NCBI RefSeq assembly: GCF_028640845.1
Contig: NC_080540.1
Coordinates: forward strand, 228,144,794 to 228,208,793
Source: Ahaetulla prasina
Taxonomy: Eukaryota; Chordata; Lepidosauria; Squamata; Colubridae
Length of the DNA: 64,000 bases
Direction: 5' to 3'
The notes below the pieces were generated by a model. That model did not search any database. It was given only the letters and a program-made list of their open reading frames with translations, and was not told the origin of the DNA. The translations under genes and the position numbers were made by a program. Below, piece by piece: positions 44,961-57,219 of the stretch; within the stretch, counting starts at the first letter, position 1, and each line of letters starts with the position of its first letter.

Positions 44961-45837
44961 GCTGCCCCTCAACTGCATAAGTTTTTGTGAGTTGCTGTTC
45001 ACTTAATCAGATCGTGTAGGGAAAAGCTGGTGCTTTGTAATAAAATACATTAGTTGAAAAAAGTGCTACCAGATTCGTCCAGATAATTTTGCCACTAACA
45101 TGGCTCCCTTCTTTTGGTAACCTTCCCATCTGACATTTTCCCTTTTCTTATTAACCCAAACAAATGGCTAATCCTCTCAGAAGACATTCTCCAAATAGAC
45201 TACTAACTCTTCCTTGAGCTGACTGATTCCTAACACAAGCCTAACACAAGAAGACAAAATAATAATAATAACCTTAAGACAAAATAAATCTAGGAATGGC
45301 TTTAACCTGAGAGAAACAAGTGATCGAGATATACTGTTATATTTATCTGGTGTCCCGTGAAAATGCAGCATTGCTCCATTTCAGAAGGAAAATCTATTCG
45401 GCCACCTTGTGTTTAGGAGTATTTATGCCTTTGTAATGAAATGCAAAAAAAAAAAAAGTTGTTATGTGGTGGGTTGCTTCTCTCTCTTAATTTGTTGAGC
45501 CGACTGTAAAATTCAATTACATTAACGGTTTGCTCTGTTTCTGAGATCTGAAGTACTCCAGCTAATTAATCACCCTAGAATTATACTGTACACAGAGCAA
45601 TGAAACACTTAATGTGCTGATGAGATCCAACAGCTTTTTTCTCACCCAGGTTGACTCAATAAATGTGGTGAGAGGAATTAATCGGGTGGGGAATTGAAAT
45701 GTTCCTACTTTTGAAGGGCAGGAAGGAAAGGCAGGAGGAAAGCAACGGGGAAATTCTACTTCAAAATACCACTTGCGGTTTAGAATGATCGAATGACCCT
45801 GCTTTAGAGTTTTAAAACCTTTGGAGTAAATCAGGAC
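44961..45837. other. No feature recognised
   Basis: Apparently unique AT-rich DNA. Confidence 0.5.
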
Positions 45838-46211
45838 TCGTCGTCCCCGACTTATAACTACCAGTATCTCTTTAGTGACCATTTGAAGATACAATGGCAC
45901 TGAAAAAGTGACTTATGACTATTTTTCACACTTATAACCGTTGCAGCATCCCCATGGTTACGTGATCAAATTTGGGTGTTTGGCAACTGACATATATTTA
46001 TGACCGTTGCAGTGTCCCAAAACCATGGGATCAACCTTGGGAAAGCCAGATTCAATTAACAACTGTGTTACTAACTTAACAACTACAGTGATTCACTTAA
46101 CAACTGTTGCCAAAAAAAGGTTGTAAAACAGGGCAAAATTCACTTAATAACTGTCTCGCTTAGTCACAGGAATGTTGGGTTCAATTGTGGTCGTAAGTCG
46201 AGGACCACCTA
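45838..46211. mobile_element. Tigger-like MITE, near full length
   Basis: From TCGTCGTCCCCGACTTATAA to GTAAGTCGAGGACCACCTA, with GTGATTCACTTAACAACTG inside. Confidence 0.85.
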
Positions 46212-46786
46212 TAAATCAGCATTATTATCATGGCTGATTTCTGTTATCCCCTTTTTTCTTGCTTCTCTCTGCTTGCCTTCTCTTCTTCCTCTCTTACAAA
46301 TGATTAATAAATACACTATTAGCCATACACATAGCCATATTCTAAGGAGGAGACCACTACAATGGCTTAACCAGTGACCAAGGGCTTACCAAACATCATT
46401 AGAAGAGCAAATTCTCTCTAGGTGGTTTCTTGGCTCTGTTAATTTTATTTGAACAGAGTAAATGGCCCAATTTTGAGCACCAGAACTACCACCTAGTTCT
46501 ATATGAAGCAAGGCTACCTCCAGTGCAAACCCTGCAAGAAAAAAATGGAGAGAAATCCCAAATGAGAATATTTGTCAATTTATTCAGGCTTGAGGTAAAT
46601 GAAAGTAGATCCTGCTTCCTCACAATTAATTTTTTTTAGGGGTGGAGGGAGGAATATTCTAGAATTGTACACCTTGGAAAATGTTTAATGCCTTCCTTGA
46701 ACTTCCAACCTAAATCAATGTATGGTGTCATACCTCTATTTATATGGTTCTAGCATACAGAAGCTATCAGATTCAGCCCTACCTTC
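46212..46786. other. No feature recognised
   Basis: Apparently unique DNA. Confidence 0.5.
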
Positions 46787-46794
46787 CCTAGGTG

Positions 46795-47046
46795 CAGAGG
46801 TGGGTTTCAGCAGGTTCTGACCAGTTCTGGAGAACTGGTAGTGGAAATTTTGAGTCATTCGGAGAACCAATAGTAAAAATTCTGACTGGCCCCACACCCA
46901 TCTATTCTCTGCCTCCCGAGTCCCAGCTGATCGCGATGAAATGGGGATTTTGCAGTAACCTTCTCCTGTCACGTCTACCAAGCCATGCCATGCCCACCAA
47001 GCCACGCCCACAAAACTGGTAGTAAAAAAATTGAAACACACCACTG
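46795..47046. mobile_element. hAT-type MITE (main family)
   Basis: Termini CAGAGGTGGGTTTCAGC and TTGAAACACACCACTG; TSD CCTAGGTG / ACTAGGTG, 7 of 8. Confidence 0.9.
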
Positions 47047-47082
47047 ACTAGGTGAATCAGAAACCCTAGACCTAGAGCAATG

Positions 47083-47170
47083 GTAGGCAAGTATGGCAAT
47101 TATGGCTGGCTCAGGAATTCTGGGAGTTGAAGTCCTAAGGTTGTAAAATTGCCATAGTTGCCCACCCTTG
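47083..47170. mobile_element. Short hairpin MITE
   Basis: GGCAAGTATGGCAATTATG and ATTGCCATAGTTGCCCACC arms around GGGAGTTGAAGTCC. Confidence 0.7.
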
Positions 47171-47209
47171 CCTTAGAATCAGTGTTACTCTTCTGGAGTC
47201 AAATTATTG

Positions 47210-47731
47210 TGTCTGCACCCCCTGAGCTGGCATCCTGCCAGAAAGTGACTTGGAAAGTGAGGGGGAAGGGCCATCAGGACTTACCTCGGGAGCACCGGCT
47301 TCCCTGGCTCAGCTCCAGGAACCAGAGGCAGGCCAGGTGGAAGAGATAATGAGGCCTCCGTCCCCTGACTCTTCCCCCCCAGGCCACGCCTCCAGACCCA
47401 GCTGATGGCAATCAGGCCTGGCTGGACCCTAGGTTTCATAGGCAGGAGAGGCGGGAACAACAGAAGCAGGGGTGGGGCAGGCCTAGGAAGTGCTGAGTCA
47501 TGGAGCCACACCCCACAGGATATAAAGGCACCAAGAGCTGCTGTGCCTCTTCGTAGCAGGCAAATCAACTGCTTAACTAAGAGCTGAAGTACTGTTTGTT
47601 CCTGGGTGACTCATCAGCATTGAGGGAGATAACAGAGACACTTGGCAGGCGCTTGCTAGTTTGCTGCCAGAACTGATAGTGCCAGCTAATTAAGCCATCG
47701 CTTGGACGGAGGCGAGGGGGGACAGAACACA
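47210..47731 (+). mobile_element. Probable solo LTR
   Basis: About 522 bp, TGTCTGCACC to GAACACA (TG to CA). It holds a good TATA box (GGATATAAAGGC near 47519) after a GC-rich upstream half, then a transcript-start-like region. No coding region on either side, and no clear TSD, so the ends and identity are inference. Confidence 0.45.
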
Positions 47732-47847
47732 AATTGGCCCATGGCCTGGCTCAGCATAAGGCATTTTCTGATGGGCCTACTTGACATGTGCCTCTTGTTT
47801 CATTCTCACTGATTTTTCAGACTTACAAATTGGTCTGCTGTTTATTA

Positions 47848-47900
47848 CAATTCTTTATTGGTCAAGTGTGATTGGACACACAAGGAATCTTATGTAAAGA
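47848..47900 (-). mobile_element. CR1-L3 3' tip
   Basis: TTATTGGTCAAGTGTGATTG then GACACACAAGGAAT, the reversed extreme 3' end of the element at 43447. Confidence 0.75.
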
Positions 47901-49024
47901 TACTGTAGGTAGCCAAGCAACTGAAGTCTAAGCATCCCCAACTTATTTTCCATTTGATCATTATTTAAATGAGGAATCCATTTCTATAGAATCGTGAAAT
48001 ACGTGTTACGACAAAGAAAGTTGCTGAATATGGAGCAGGAAGCAGATATAATCTAAAGCCAGATGGCGTAGACATGCTACAACAGCTTCTGAGGAACATT
48101 TGAAGAAAATGGGATTTGTTCTGCATCCCTTAGGATACTGTGACAAATGGCACCGTCCTCTTTGAATTGTAGCATTCTGAATTCAGCAAAGGGAAATTCT
48201 CAGGGTCTACACCTCATTCCCCACGTCAAAATACCTGTTAGTTAATCTAACTAACACCTACGTGGAAGTTTGTTCAGCTCGGTTCTTGATTGCTTTAGAA
48301 ACTGAACGATGCCTTTCAGATCAAAAGGATGCCCCACTTTCTGGAAGCGTTGAAGAATTGACTCCCAAATGAAATGCTTTGCCAGCACGCCCCCTGTTGA
48401 GAGACACCAAATGGATGTGTGCTCTCATGGCTATAACATTGAGATTGTTAGAATTTAATGAACTGGAGAGGTTTATGCGAAGAGAAGGGAAGAAGCTCTG
48501 CAAATGCTCCTTGTAAGTGAAGACTTAAAAGAAGCCAGAAAAACAATGTTATATATGCAACATAATTTGGCGCGACTGCATTGTTCAGTTTATTCATATA
48601 TAAGTTACCCCAAACATCCCCACCAGGCTATTTAGCACTTCCATAGGGTACCAGATTGCAAAAGGTCAAACCTGGGTTAGGGAAGAAGTAAAATTGTGAT
48701 TGATGCTAACTTATTCAGGATGGCTGATGAAATTTAGTGAGCTTACTGACTTCAAGAGTATCCCTCTGAATGAAGTGATACTTCCACACCTAAGTTCTTT
48801 GGACTTAGAGCCACACCTGTGTGATCTCACATCCTCCTCTGGGGTTTACCAGCTCAGCCAATTTATTTCAGGTGCCAGATGTTTAAAAACAGAACAAAAT
48901 TTCAAAGTTTCTTTGAAATGCTGAAGTTCTGTGGAGCTTATGGGCATTTGTCAGAATTCTAGCTTCCTCTCTCCCACCCCCTTCTCCCTTCTCCCTTCTC
49001 CCTTCTCCCTCCCCCACCTCAAAG
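47901..49024. other. No gene; CCCTTCT simple repeat at 48975-49005
   Basis: Apparently unique DNA ending in a short pyrimidine minisatellite. Confidence 0.5.
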
Positions 49025-49283
49025 ACAATAGTATAGCTCAGGCTGTTAGAAGCCTGTTATTAGAACACAGCAGCCTGCAATTACTGCAGGTTCAAGCCCG
49101 GCCGAGGTTGACTCAGCCTTCCATCCTTTATAAGGTAGGTAAAATGAGGACCCAGATTGTTGGGGGGGCAATAAGTTGACTTTGTAAAATATACAAATAG
49201 AATGAGACTATTGCCTTATACACTGTAAGCCGCCCTGAGTCTTCGGAGAAGGGCGGGATATAAATGTAAATTAAAAAAAAAAA
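49025..49283 (+). mobile_element. tRNA-derived SINE with L2-like tail
   Basis: A box TAGTATAGCTCAGGCTG, B box GGTTCAAGCCC (49090-49100), body GTTGACTCAGCCTTCCATCC, tail CCGCCCTGAGTCTTCGGAGA and an A run. Confidence 0.88.
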
Positions 49284-49296
49284 ATTACCTAGGATC

Positions 49297-49610
49297 CAGT
49301 GATGGAATTCAAATTTTTTTACTACTGGTTCGGTGGGTGTGGTTTGGTGGGCGTGGCATGGCATGGCTTGGCGGGTGTGGCTTGGTGGGCATAGCAGGGG
49401 AAGGATACTGTAAAATCTCCATTCTCATCCTACTCCAGGGGAAGGATACTGCAAAATCCCCATTTCCTCCCAATCAGCTGGGACTTGGGAGGCAGAGAAT
49501 AGATAGGGGCGGGGTCAGTCAGAGGTGGTATTTACCGGTTCTCCAAACTACTCAAAATTTCCACTACCGTTTCTCCAGAACTGGTCAGAACCTGCTGAAT
49601 ACCACCTCTG
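49297..49610. mobile_element. hAT-type MITE (main family)
   Basis: Termini CAGTGATGGAATTCAAAT and GCTGAATACCACCTCTG, perfect TSD CTAGGATC (49289-49296, 49611-49618). Confidence 0.93.
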
Positions 49611-49618
49611 CTAGGATC

Positions 49619-51687
49619 TCTCTTAAGAGAGTGTCTTAGGGAGATTCCCATCATAAATGGTGGGTTTTTTTAAGATGGCTAGACAAAGACATGAAGCAAA
49701 AATGTGAATGGTGCATGTGTAAGCTATTTTATGTCTCTTTATGTAAAATAGGGGTGAGGAATTCTCATCGCTCCAAGGCAGCTTAGGAACTTAGAGAAAG
49801 GCAGTGATGAAATGATGTTTCTTGACTCTTATGCTCAATACTGAGGTCAACAGAAGTGATATTAAATAAGTATAATAGCAATTTAAGTTCAGCATAAGCT
49901 AACACTAATCAGGGGAAGAAAAATCACAGCTCCATGAGATCTGAAATAGCTCTTTGGAATCCAGGGAAGGAAACTAGGAGTAGAAATAGACAAATGGAAG
50001 ATCAGAAGCAAAAGAAGGAAAAAGACAGTCTGAATCTGTGGGGCAGCCACAGTTCAAATATTTCATAAAATTCTGATCATGTGATGAGGCACATGCAAAC
50101 GAATCACAAAAATGATTTTGGTTTTAAGAAAAGTATAATGAAAGGAGAATAGAATATATAGAACCATATTCTATTCTTATAATATTATAACTACAATTGA
50201 TGGCGGGTATCAAAGTGCCATTTACAGATAAAAGAGAATAGTTGTAGCTCAGGGTTGAACTGTGGGATTCTTGGCACTCTCTGAGCATGGTGGCTTTCTT
50301 GCAGACCTTTGGTTACCTAGTTTGCTAATAAAATGTCTGCAAGAAAATAACCATGCTCAAAGAGTACCAAGGACCCCAAAGTGATATTTCACTAAAAAAA
50401 AAAACACCCTCAAATAAATTTAGAATTAGATGCTGTAAGCAGATGCAGTAAGCTGCTGCTTATATTTTTGTAAGTTTGCTGTTTAATTGCTGAAGGGTCA
50501 GAAAACAGATCTGAAGCCTGAAATGGCTCTTTAAAGATTCACTTTGTTGTTGAAACTAAACAGGGTTTATTCAGGACATTTTCTACATGATTTAAAGATC
50601 CTAAAGGGGGATGGGGTGGGGAGAGAGAGAGAGAAACATTTGTGCACACACACCGTGTATACATAGTGTATATGCCCAATCAGGAAAATACAGACTTTCT
50701 GGTCATTTCTCATTTATGTGATATATGCATAGATTCTGTTCTGCAGTTGGGTTGAATGTTCATAAATTGGGAATATTACATCCATTTTTCTATTTATTTG
50801 ATAAGCTCATATTGGGTGAATATGGCTTCTGATTGCTCTCTAAAGATTTGACAATTTCACAGCTAATCATTCTATCTTCAGAATCTGTAAATATCAGGAA
50901 CCAACAGCCTTTATATCCTATTTTTGGATATAGGAGAATTCAGCTGGATAATCATTAGTTAGATGATGATTTATTTTCATTCATCTAATGTAGCATGCTT
51001 TTCCTTCTCTTCCTGTGGAAAAGCTATAATTTCCACCAAGCTTAACAGCTATAATTTCCACCTGGCTTAGTGAACCAGTTATCCATCTACCAAGGAAAAA
51101 TATAATTCTAGCCCTACAGATCCTAACCATAAACGTTTAATGACTGTTACACAGGGCTGCCTTATGTGAACGGATGGTCAACTGCTGTCATCCACTCAAG
51201 TAACAGCTACTATAAGGTTCAACTAAAGCGAAAAGAGATATGCAGCACTTCAGAATAATTTGGAAAATTTGAAACACCTAGAAGCATGATCTGCAATCTA
51301 TTAAAGCAGCTGAATCTTCTTCTGGGATTTTACTGGTGCCTCTGCATTTGATCTTGAAAAAAGATGAGGTTGCTTTTTAAGGGATTGTAGTGAGGTGCTG
51401 TACTATAGTTGCACCTTTGGGTATTTTGAAATGCCTTTTTGAAATCCTATTTGAAACAAAGCAAATCATGAATGCCCACCAGGCCTAGCTTCTAAAATAG
51501 CATTCTGAGTGATTGACTCCTTCCAATGGTTTCTTTCTACCCATCTAATGTGGTCCTGCAGGCTGGACATGTTACGGGTCCCATAAGCCACAGAGTGTTG
51601 GCAGGGGAAGACTAGAAGATGTGTCTTCTCTGCCCTCTGGAACATTCTTGCCTCAAAATCCAGTTTGACCCTATGCCTGTTGGCTTC
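49619..51687. other. No gene; one palindrome
   Basis: Apparently unique DNA apart from the palindrome at 50271-50370 and a GA/CA run near 50620-50655. Confidence 0.5.
50271..50370. repeat. Palindrome of a Penelope-type terminus
   Basis: Arms 50271-50306 (TTGGCACTCTCTGAGCATGG start) and 50335-50370 are near inverted complements around a 28-base centre GTTACCTAGTTTGCTAATAA. Related sequences flank the element at 61377-61960. Confidence 0.8.
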
Positions 51688-51695
51688 TTGTAAGG

Positions 51696-52042
51696 CAGGG
51701 GTATCAAACTCAAGGCCCGCAGGCCAGATCCAGCCCGCAGGGTGTTTGGATCTGGCCCACAGGGCTGCCCTGGAAACAGTGAAGGACCACCCCGCAATGC
51801 CTCTGCCAGCAAAAATGGAGCTTGGGAGAGCTGCACAGGTCCCTCCCTAGCTCCATTTTTGGTGCGACAGCCTCCTACAACCCTCTACCAGTGAAAACTG
51901 ATCTCGGGAGGGCTGTGTGCGGCACTCGGGCCACCACAGGCACCGACATGAGCTGGCCATCCCCTGTGGCCACGTCCCCCACTTCTCGAGGTCAAAGAAA
52001 GCCCTGATGTGACTCTCAATGAAATCAAGTTTGACACCTCTG
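51696..52042. mobile_element. hAT-type element (TCAAACTC family)
   Basis: Termini CAGGGGTATCAAACTCAAGG and AAGTTTGACACCTCTG, perfect TSD TTGTAAGG (51688-51695, 52043-52050). Confidence 0.93.
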
Positions 52043-52223
52043 TTGTAAGGCCTTGAAGACTTGGCTTTGTGCCTAGGCCTGCGCCCATGTATGTGTGAAG
52101 GGCCCTGCTTCATGGCTACATTGGCAATTATGATTATATTTTTTTCATGGCTGTCATATATATTTCATTTTGTACTATGTTGTAACTGTTTTTAATTGTG
52201 TCATAATTTTTTTCCACCCAGAG

Positions 52224-52521
52224 CAGAGATGTATTTCAGCAGGTTCTGACCAGTTCTGGAGAACCGGTGGTGAAAATTTGAGCAGTTTAGAGAACTGGTA
52301 GTAAAAATTCTGACTGGCCATCTATTCTCTGCCTCCCAAGTCCCAGCTGATTGGGAGGAAATGGGGATTCTGCAGTAACCTTCCCCGGGAGTGGGGTGGG
52401 AATGGAGATTTTACAGTATCCTTCCCCTGGCACGCCCACCAAGCCACACCCCCAAGCCATGCCATGCCCACCAAGCCACACCCACAGAATCGGTAGTAAA
52501 AAAATTTGAAACCCACCACTG
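52224..52521. mobile_element. hAT-type MITE (main family)
   Basis: Termini CAGAGATGTATTTCAGC and TTGAAACCCACCACTG; TSD ACCCAGAG / ACCCAAAG, 7 of 8. Confidence 0.9.
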
Positions 52522-52529
52522 ACCCAAAG

Positions 52530-53496
52530 TCACTTCTTTGAGATCGGCGGCTGTAGAAATTGAATAAATAAATAAATGCATTCAATTTCTCTGCATTTCC
52601 CTTCTAGACACAGATATTTGAAGATAGAGGGGCGAATCCGAAATCCAGTGTTGGATTCCTGTTCTCTGATCGCTGATAGCATGTCAACAGCACCTCTTTG
52701 GAATTGGGATATTCTGAATAGACCAAGCAGGCAAGAATTCAAGGAGGATCCTAAATCTTTTAATTCTTTGCCATATCATATTATAAGAAGACTTTTACGC
52801 CTAAGTTTAAATTTTCTCCCACTTGAAATGATAGAAGGAATTTTTGTTTGTTATGGTCAAATTAGTGTGGACAGAAAATACTGTTCCTAAAGCCAGCTGG
52901 ACTTTAGTATTCACTTGAATGCTCAAATTTGGGACATCCAAATGGATAAGTAGGATTGTTTTGCCTACTGAACAGTTTTAAGGTTAATCTTTTACTAATG
53001 TTTATTATTATATTTCCAAACTGGGTCTAAACTGGGTTCTATTCCCTTCTAATATAAAGAAAAAAAAGAGAAATAAGGTACAAATTGTAGGTTTGCATCA
53101 CAGCAAATCTCAGAATTCAGTGACATTTCTTTCAGGTGTCAGTTTGAAGAACTAGCTCTCAATCCTTTCATTAAATTGGTCTTCATTAAACTCTCAGGCC
53201 ACCTCAGATTTGAAAATTGAAGTTTAAGAAATCCATATGATAAAATATAATAATTTCTTGAAGACTTAGCAGTGATCAGATAAAACAAACCAGGTTGTGC
53301 CACCTAGTGATGATGTACAGTCAAGGTTTGGCGAATCAAATGTATGAAGAGCTCAAATAGTGTAGGGGCTATGGCATATTACACCTACATTGCAGAATGT
53401 TTGCCAGTTTTGTGCTGCAGAATTTTTGTAGCTTATGCAAAATCCACATGATCCAAGTTTTATTAGAAAGTAAAAAAAAGTTTTTTTAAAAAAAGC
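52530..53496. other. No supported gene; SINE tail near 52540
   Basis: GAGATCGGCGGCTGTAGAAA then AATA units at 52540-52576 is a LINE/SINE tail. A 104-codon frame (52576-52890) follows with no family resemblance. Confidence 0.5.
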
Positions 53497-53605
53497 CAGT
53501 TTGATCTAGTGATTAAGGCACCAGGCTAGAAACTGGAAGATTGTGAGTTTTAGTCCTGCCTTAGGCATGAAAGATGGCTGGATGACTGAGAATCTCCACA
53601 GACAG
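53497..53605 (+). mobile_element. tRNA-derived SINE head
   Basis: TTTGATCTAGTGATTAAGGC (A box) and TGAGTTTTAGTCCTGCC (degenerate B box), then a snippet GATGACTGAGAATCTCC of the Penelope-type edge. Confidence 0.65.
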
Positions 53606-53623
53606 ATCCTTTGTCACTTTTTT

Positions 53624-53690
53624 TAGTGCCGTTGTAACTTCAAACAGTCACTAAACGAATGGTGGTAATTCGAAGACCATGTGTATACCC
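53624..53690. mobile_element. Tigger-like MITE right end
   Basis: AGTGCCGTTGTAACTTCAAA to GAAGACCATGTGTA. Confidence 0.75.
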
Positions 53691-54470
53691 CCTGAGTACC
53701 TGATATGAAATACTCCATCCAAAAGTAAGAACATCAACAGGTTAACAAATCTGGCAGGATGTTAGCCCATGTAGGCCTAACTAGATGGAATGGGAGAGGC
53801 AGGAAATTATTATAAACTGCTTTGTGTCAATTATTTTAATCACTGATTTAATTACTGCTTGTGAACGAGCAACAGTAGCAAATGCCGGTGTCTCTGAATG
53901 ATTATATCAAGCCTCTGACAAGTTAATCTGATCTTGTTTCAATTGTACTTCCTCCACCCAAATATTGCACGTTTTGTATGTGATATAGAGACAATTGATA
54001 TGGATGCGGTCCTCCTGTTCAATTTGGTCACAGACAGAAGGAGGAGGATCTGATATTGTTTACTGAATTGCTTATCACTGTATCCCAAAGTTCTTGTAAA
54101 CAATGAGAGAGCTGTAGGAACAAAAATAAAATCAGCTAAAGCCGATTATCTACATTTTGACTAGACTGGGTACACCTCTGGATCCCAGATTGTTTTGGCC
54201 AATCGTTATCTCCAGGTGATATTCTGACACACAGCCAGATTTTTATGCACAGCCTTCTTCCCCTTCCAGCTACCTCAACTCGGTTTCATCCATGTTATTT
54301 GTGTGTTTCATTTTTTCCCCTTTTCTAACAACTGAGCAGTGCTTTTATCCTTGCCCGAAATGTTATAGAGTCTCCTGCTTCAAAGTCCCTTCCTATTTAT
54401 TTTGTTATTCTCTTTATCTCTTCTGTACACCTTGTTCAACACATGAAACGTACTCCCTGGGAAAGCAGAT
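53691..54470. other. No feature recognised
   Basis: Apparently unique DNA. Confidence 0.5.
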
Positions 54471-54712
54471 CACGAGAGAGAGAGAGAGAGGGAGGGAGGG
54501 AGAAGGAGAGGGAGAGAGGGGGGAGACAGAGAGAGAGAGGGAGGAGGGAGGGAGAGAGGGAGAGAGGGGAGAGAGAGGGAGAAGGAGAGGGAGGGAGAGA
54601 GAGGGGGGAGAGAGAGAAAGAGAGAGAGATGGAGAGAGAGGGGGAGAGAGGGAGAAGAGATGGAGGGAGAGAGGGAGGGAGAAGGAGAGGGAGAGAGAGA
54701 AAGAGAGGAGTA
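54471..54712. repeat. Polypurine tract, GA with GGGA interruptions
   Basis: About 240 bases of almost pure purine on the plus strand. Arg/Glu-rich frames here are artefacts. Confidence 0.96.
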
Positions 54713-56250
54713 ATCCCTGTTTTGGTACTCCAAAGAGTTATCCTGGGCCAAAGTTCACAATGCTGAATCATGTTTGAGCAATCTCAACTGACCTTGTGCA
54801 GCTTTTGCTGCAAGTAAACACACCAAGTGGGTAAAGGTAAAGGTAGAGTGAAATGGCTACAAGAAAAGGTGCCATTGTGGGAGTCCGGAGAAAAACACCT
54901 GAGTAGTTTTGGCTACAGGATTTTCTTCGGTCTCTGTAGGACTCTTGAAGGGCAGAAACCCAGTTGTGAAAATGATTGATGCTGAGAATTTTGTGAGAAG
55001 AGTTAACGGTTGACGGATTGAGTTTAGTCTGGTGAAAAGGGATGTTTATATTGCCCACAAGAACACCTGGATTGGAGTTGAGCTGGATATATCCCTTGAG
55101 CGGATCCCCTTCACCTGACATAGTCCAGAATTTTTCCATAAATTTCTCTCTGCAATCAACCCCCAGAAGGATGCAAGTAGGTGGGGTTAAAGAAAGGAGA
55201 CTTCAAGCTTCAATGGGAAGGTTGCTATATTTGCTGAACAAACTGTTCCATTTGATGGCTAGCAAATATACATTTACAAGAAATGGGTTGCTATTATTAG
55301 ATGACTTATGGAGAATCCTATAGATGCAAATGGTATAGAAAAACATACTGAGTTTGTGAACCTTTATTATTTGTTTATTATGTTTTTATGCTGCCCATCT
55401 CCCTTATAAGGCAACTCCGGGCCTTAATAATTAAAATACGGATTATTAAAATGCAGATTAAAAATGTAAAACTATACAAAACATCAAGACTAAGAGACAG
55501 ATGACATGAGGTCTTCTTACCCTGTAAAGCACCTTGAATGATGAGTGTTCCCTTTGAGACTCCAACCCAAATGGCAAAGCCAAATTTTAATACCCTTTCT
55601 GAAGGTCCAAAGGGTGGGAGGATTTCTCACCTCTGGTGGTGCAGTGTTGCACAAAGTTGGGGCCAAGAATGGGGCCACAGCGGAAAAAGCTCTTCTCCTT
55701 GAACCCGGATATAGAACTGCAGTGAGCTCGGTGGGCTTGAGAAAATGATGGAGAACCGAGAGCTACATTCCAAAATATCAAAGAAGCAACTTTAAGAATG
55801 CTTCTTATCCTCCAGCGGATATAAATACAATTCCTATACAGTAATTTTCCAACCACCACTATTGCAATAAGTAATATTCTAAGAGTTACCGCTCTAGACC
55901 AGTAATAGCCATTCTTAACCTTTTCATTATTTTCTGCTCACATCTATTCATTTGTTATTCCCTAATGCATGCTTTCACTTTATATCGTTCATTATATCAC
56001 TGATGTGGATGTTCTATGCTGCTCTGTCAGCAGTGCCCCAGAAATCTTCTAACTTGCTCCCCCCACAAAAAAAGAAACACTGAATATGTGCAAGTTGTGG
56101 TTAGCAAAAAGAGACTGGTGGAAAAAAATCCTGGTTTTTTTTTTAAATTCCCCCGGCCACAGTTAAACCTGGGAACATTTTGAGTTTCATTAACCCATTT
56201 TGTTCTCTGCTGGAAGCTTAATGCCAGGACAAACTGCTGAAGCAATCACT
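54713..56250. other. No gene; LINE tail remnant near 55376
   Basis: TTTTTATGCTGCCCATCTCC (55385) resembles a reversed LINE/SINE tail. The rest is apparently unique. Confidence 0.5.
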
Positions 56251-56299
56251 CTGCAAAATGTGTGTGTGTGTGTGTGTATACATATACATACACACACAG

Positions 56300-56618
56300 A
56301 CCTCAATTTATGACCACAATTAAGCCCAAAATTTGTTGCTAAGCGAGACAGTTGTTAAGTGACTTTTGCTTCATTTTATGACCTTTCTTGCCACAGTTCT
56401 TAAGTGAATCACTGGAGTTGTTAAGTCAGTAACACAGTTGAAAAGTGAAACTGGCTTCCTTATTGATGTTACATGTCAGAAGGACGCAAAAGGTGATCAC
56501 ATGACCTCGGGACATTGCAACCGTCATAAATATTTTTGTTAGCTAGCTTCTGAATTTTGATCACCTGACCATGGGGATTCTGCAAAGGTCGCAAGTATGA
56601 AAAACGGTCATAAGTCAC

Positions 56619-56619
<1 letters not shown>
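56300..56619. mobile_element. Tigger-like MITE between GT microsatellites
   Basis: Starts GACCTCAATTTATGACCACA and ends GGTCATAAGTCACTTTGTG, where a GT tract (56618-56662) replaces the expected right tip. A shorter GT/CA run (56260-56299) lies on the left. Confidence 0.8.
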
Positions 56620-56667
<48 letters not shown>

Positions 56668-56669
56668 CT

Positions 56670-56759
56670 ACACATTTTTACACCATTTCCGGAAATGGAG
56701 TGATAGCCTAGAGTTCATTAGGTTATCACTCCATTTCCTGAAATGATGTAAAAATGTGT
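56670..56759. repeat. Perfect-looking hairpin, about 37-bp arms
   Basis: Left arm ACACATTTTTACACCATTTC (start) and right arm ending GATGTAAAAATGTGT are near inverted complements with a 16-base loop. Each arm has an internal TTTCCGGAAA-like inverted repeat. Confidence 0.85.
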
Positions 56760-57217
56760 TGATATGCGGGAAAGATAAAAACACTGCCCAGATTGCATTT
56801 TATCAATATCTTTATGGTTTTACAATACACTAGTGAGAGGTAATCAGGGTCTGATTATGCAAGGAAAAAAGATTAATTTAATTACCGGCTGGCGTACCAA
56901 TGCCACAGACAGATTGAGTTGTTATATTCCTCTTGGTGTTCAGTTGCCTTTTAAAATATTTTTTTATTATCGATATATACTAAATAAGTAAAAATACACC
57001 AGTGACTGTACAGTGAAGTAACCATACCTCACAATAATGGAAAAAAGTAGAAAGGGAAGAAAAAAGAAGGAAGGAAAAAAGGTGGGGGTGGGGGCGGGAA
57101 AGAAACATACAATATCAATACAGGATAAAATCCTAAAATATATTATTAAATCTACAGTACACTGAAAGAGATTCAGTTTTTGAAGTGTGCTTCTAGAATA
57201 TATAGTGGTCTTGTAAA
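56760..57217. other. No feature recognised
   Basis: AT-rich, with an A/G run near 57040-57100. Confidence 0.5.
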
Positions 57218-57219
57218 TA

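Noticed and set aside
49025..49100. A functional tRNA gene from A and B boxes
   Set aside because: No cloverleaf; it continues into a SINE body and LINE-like tail.
52576..52890. 104-codon frame preceded by a splice-acceptor-like CCCTTCTAG
   Set aside because: Starts inside a SINE/LINE tail, no matching donor or homologous exon recognised.
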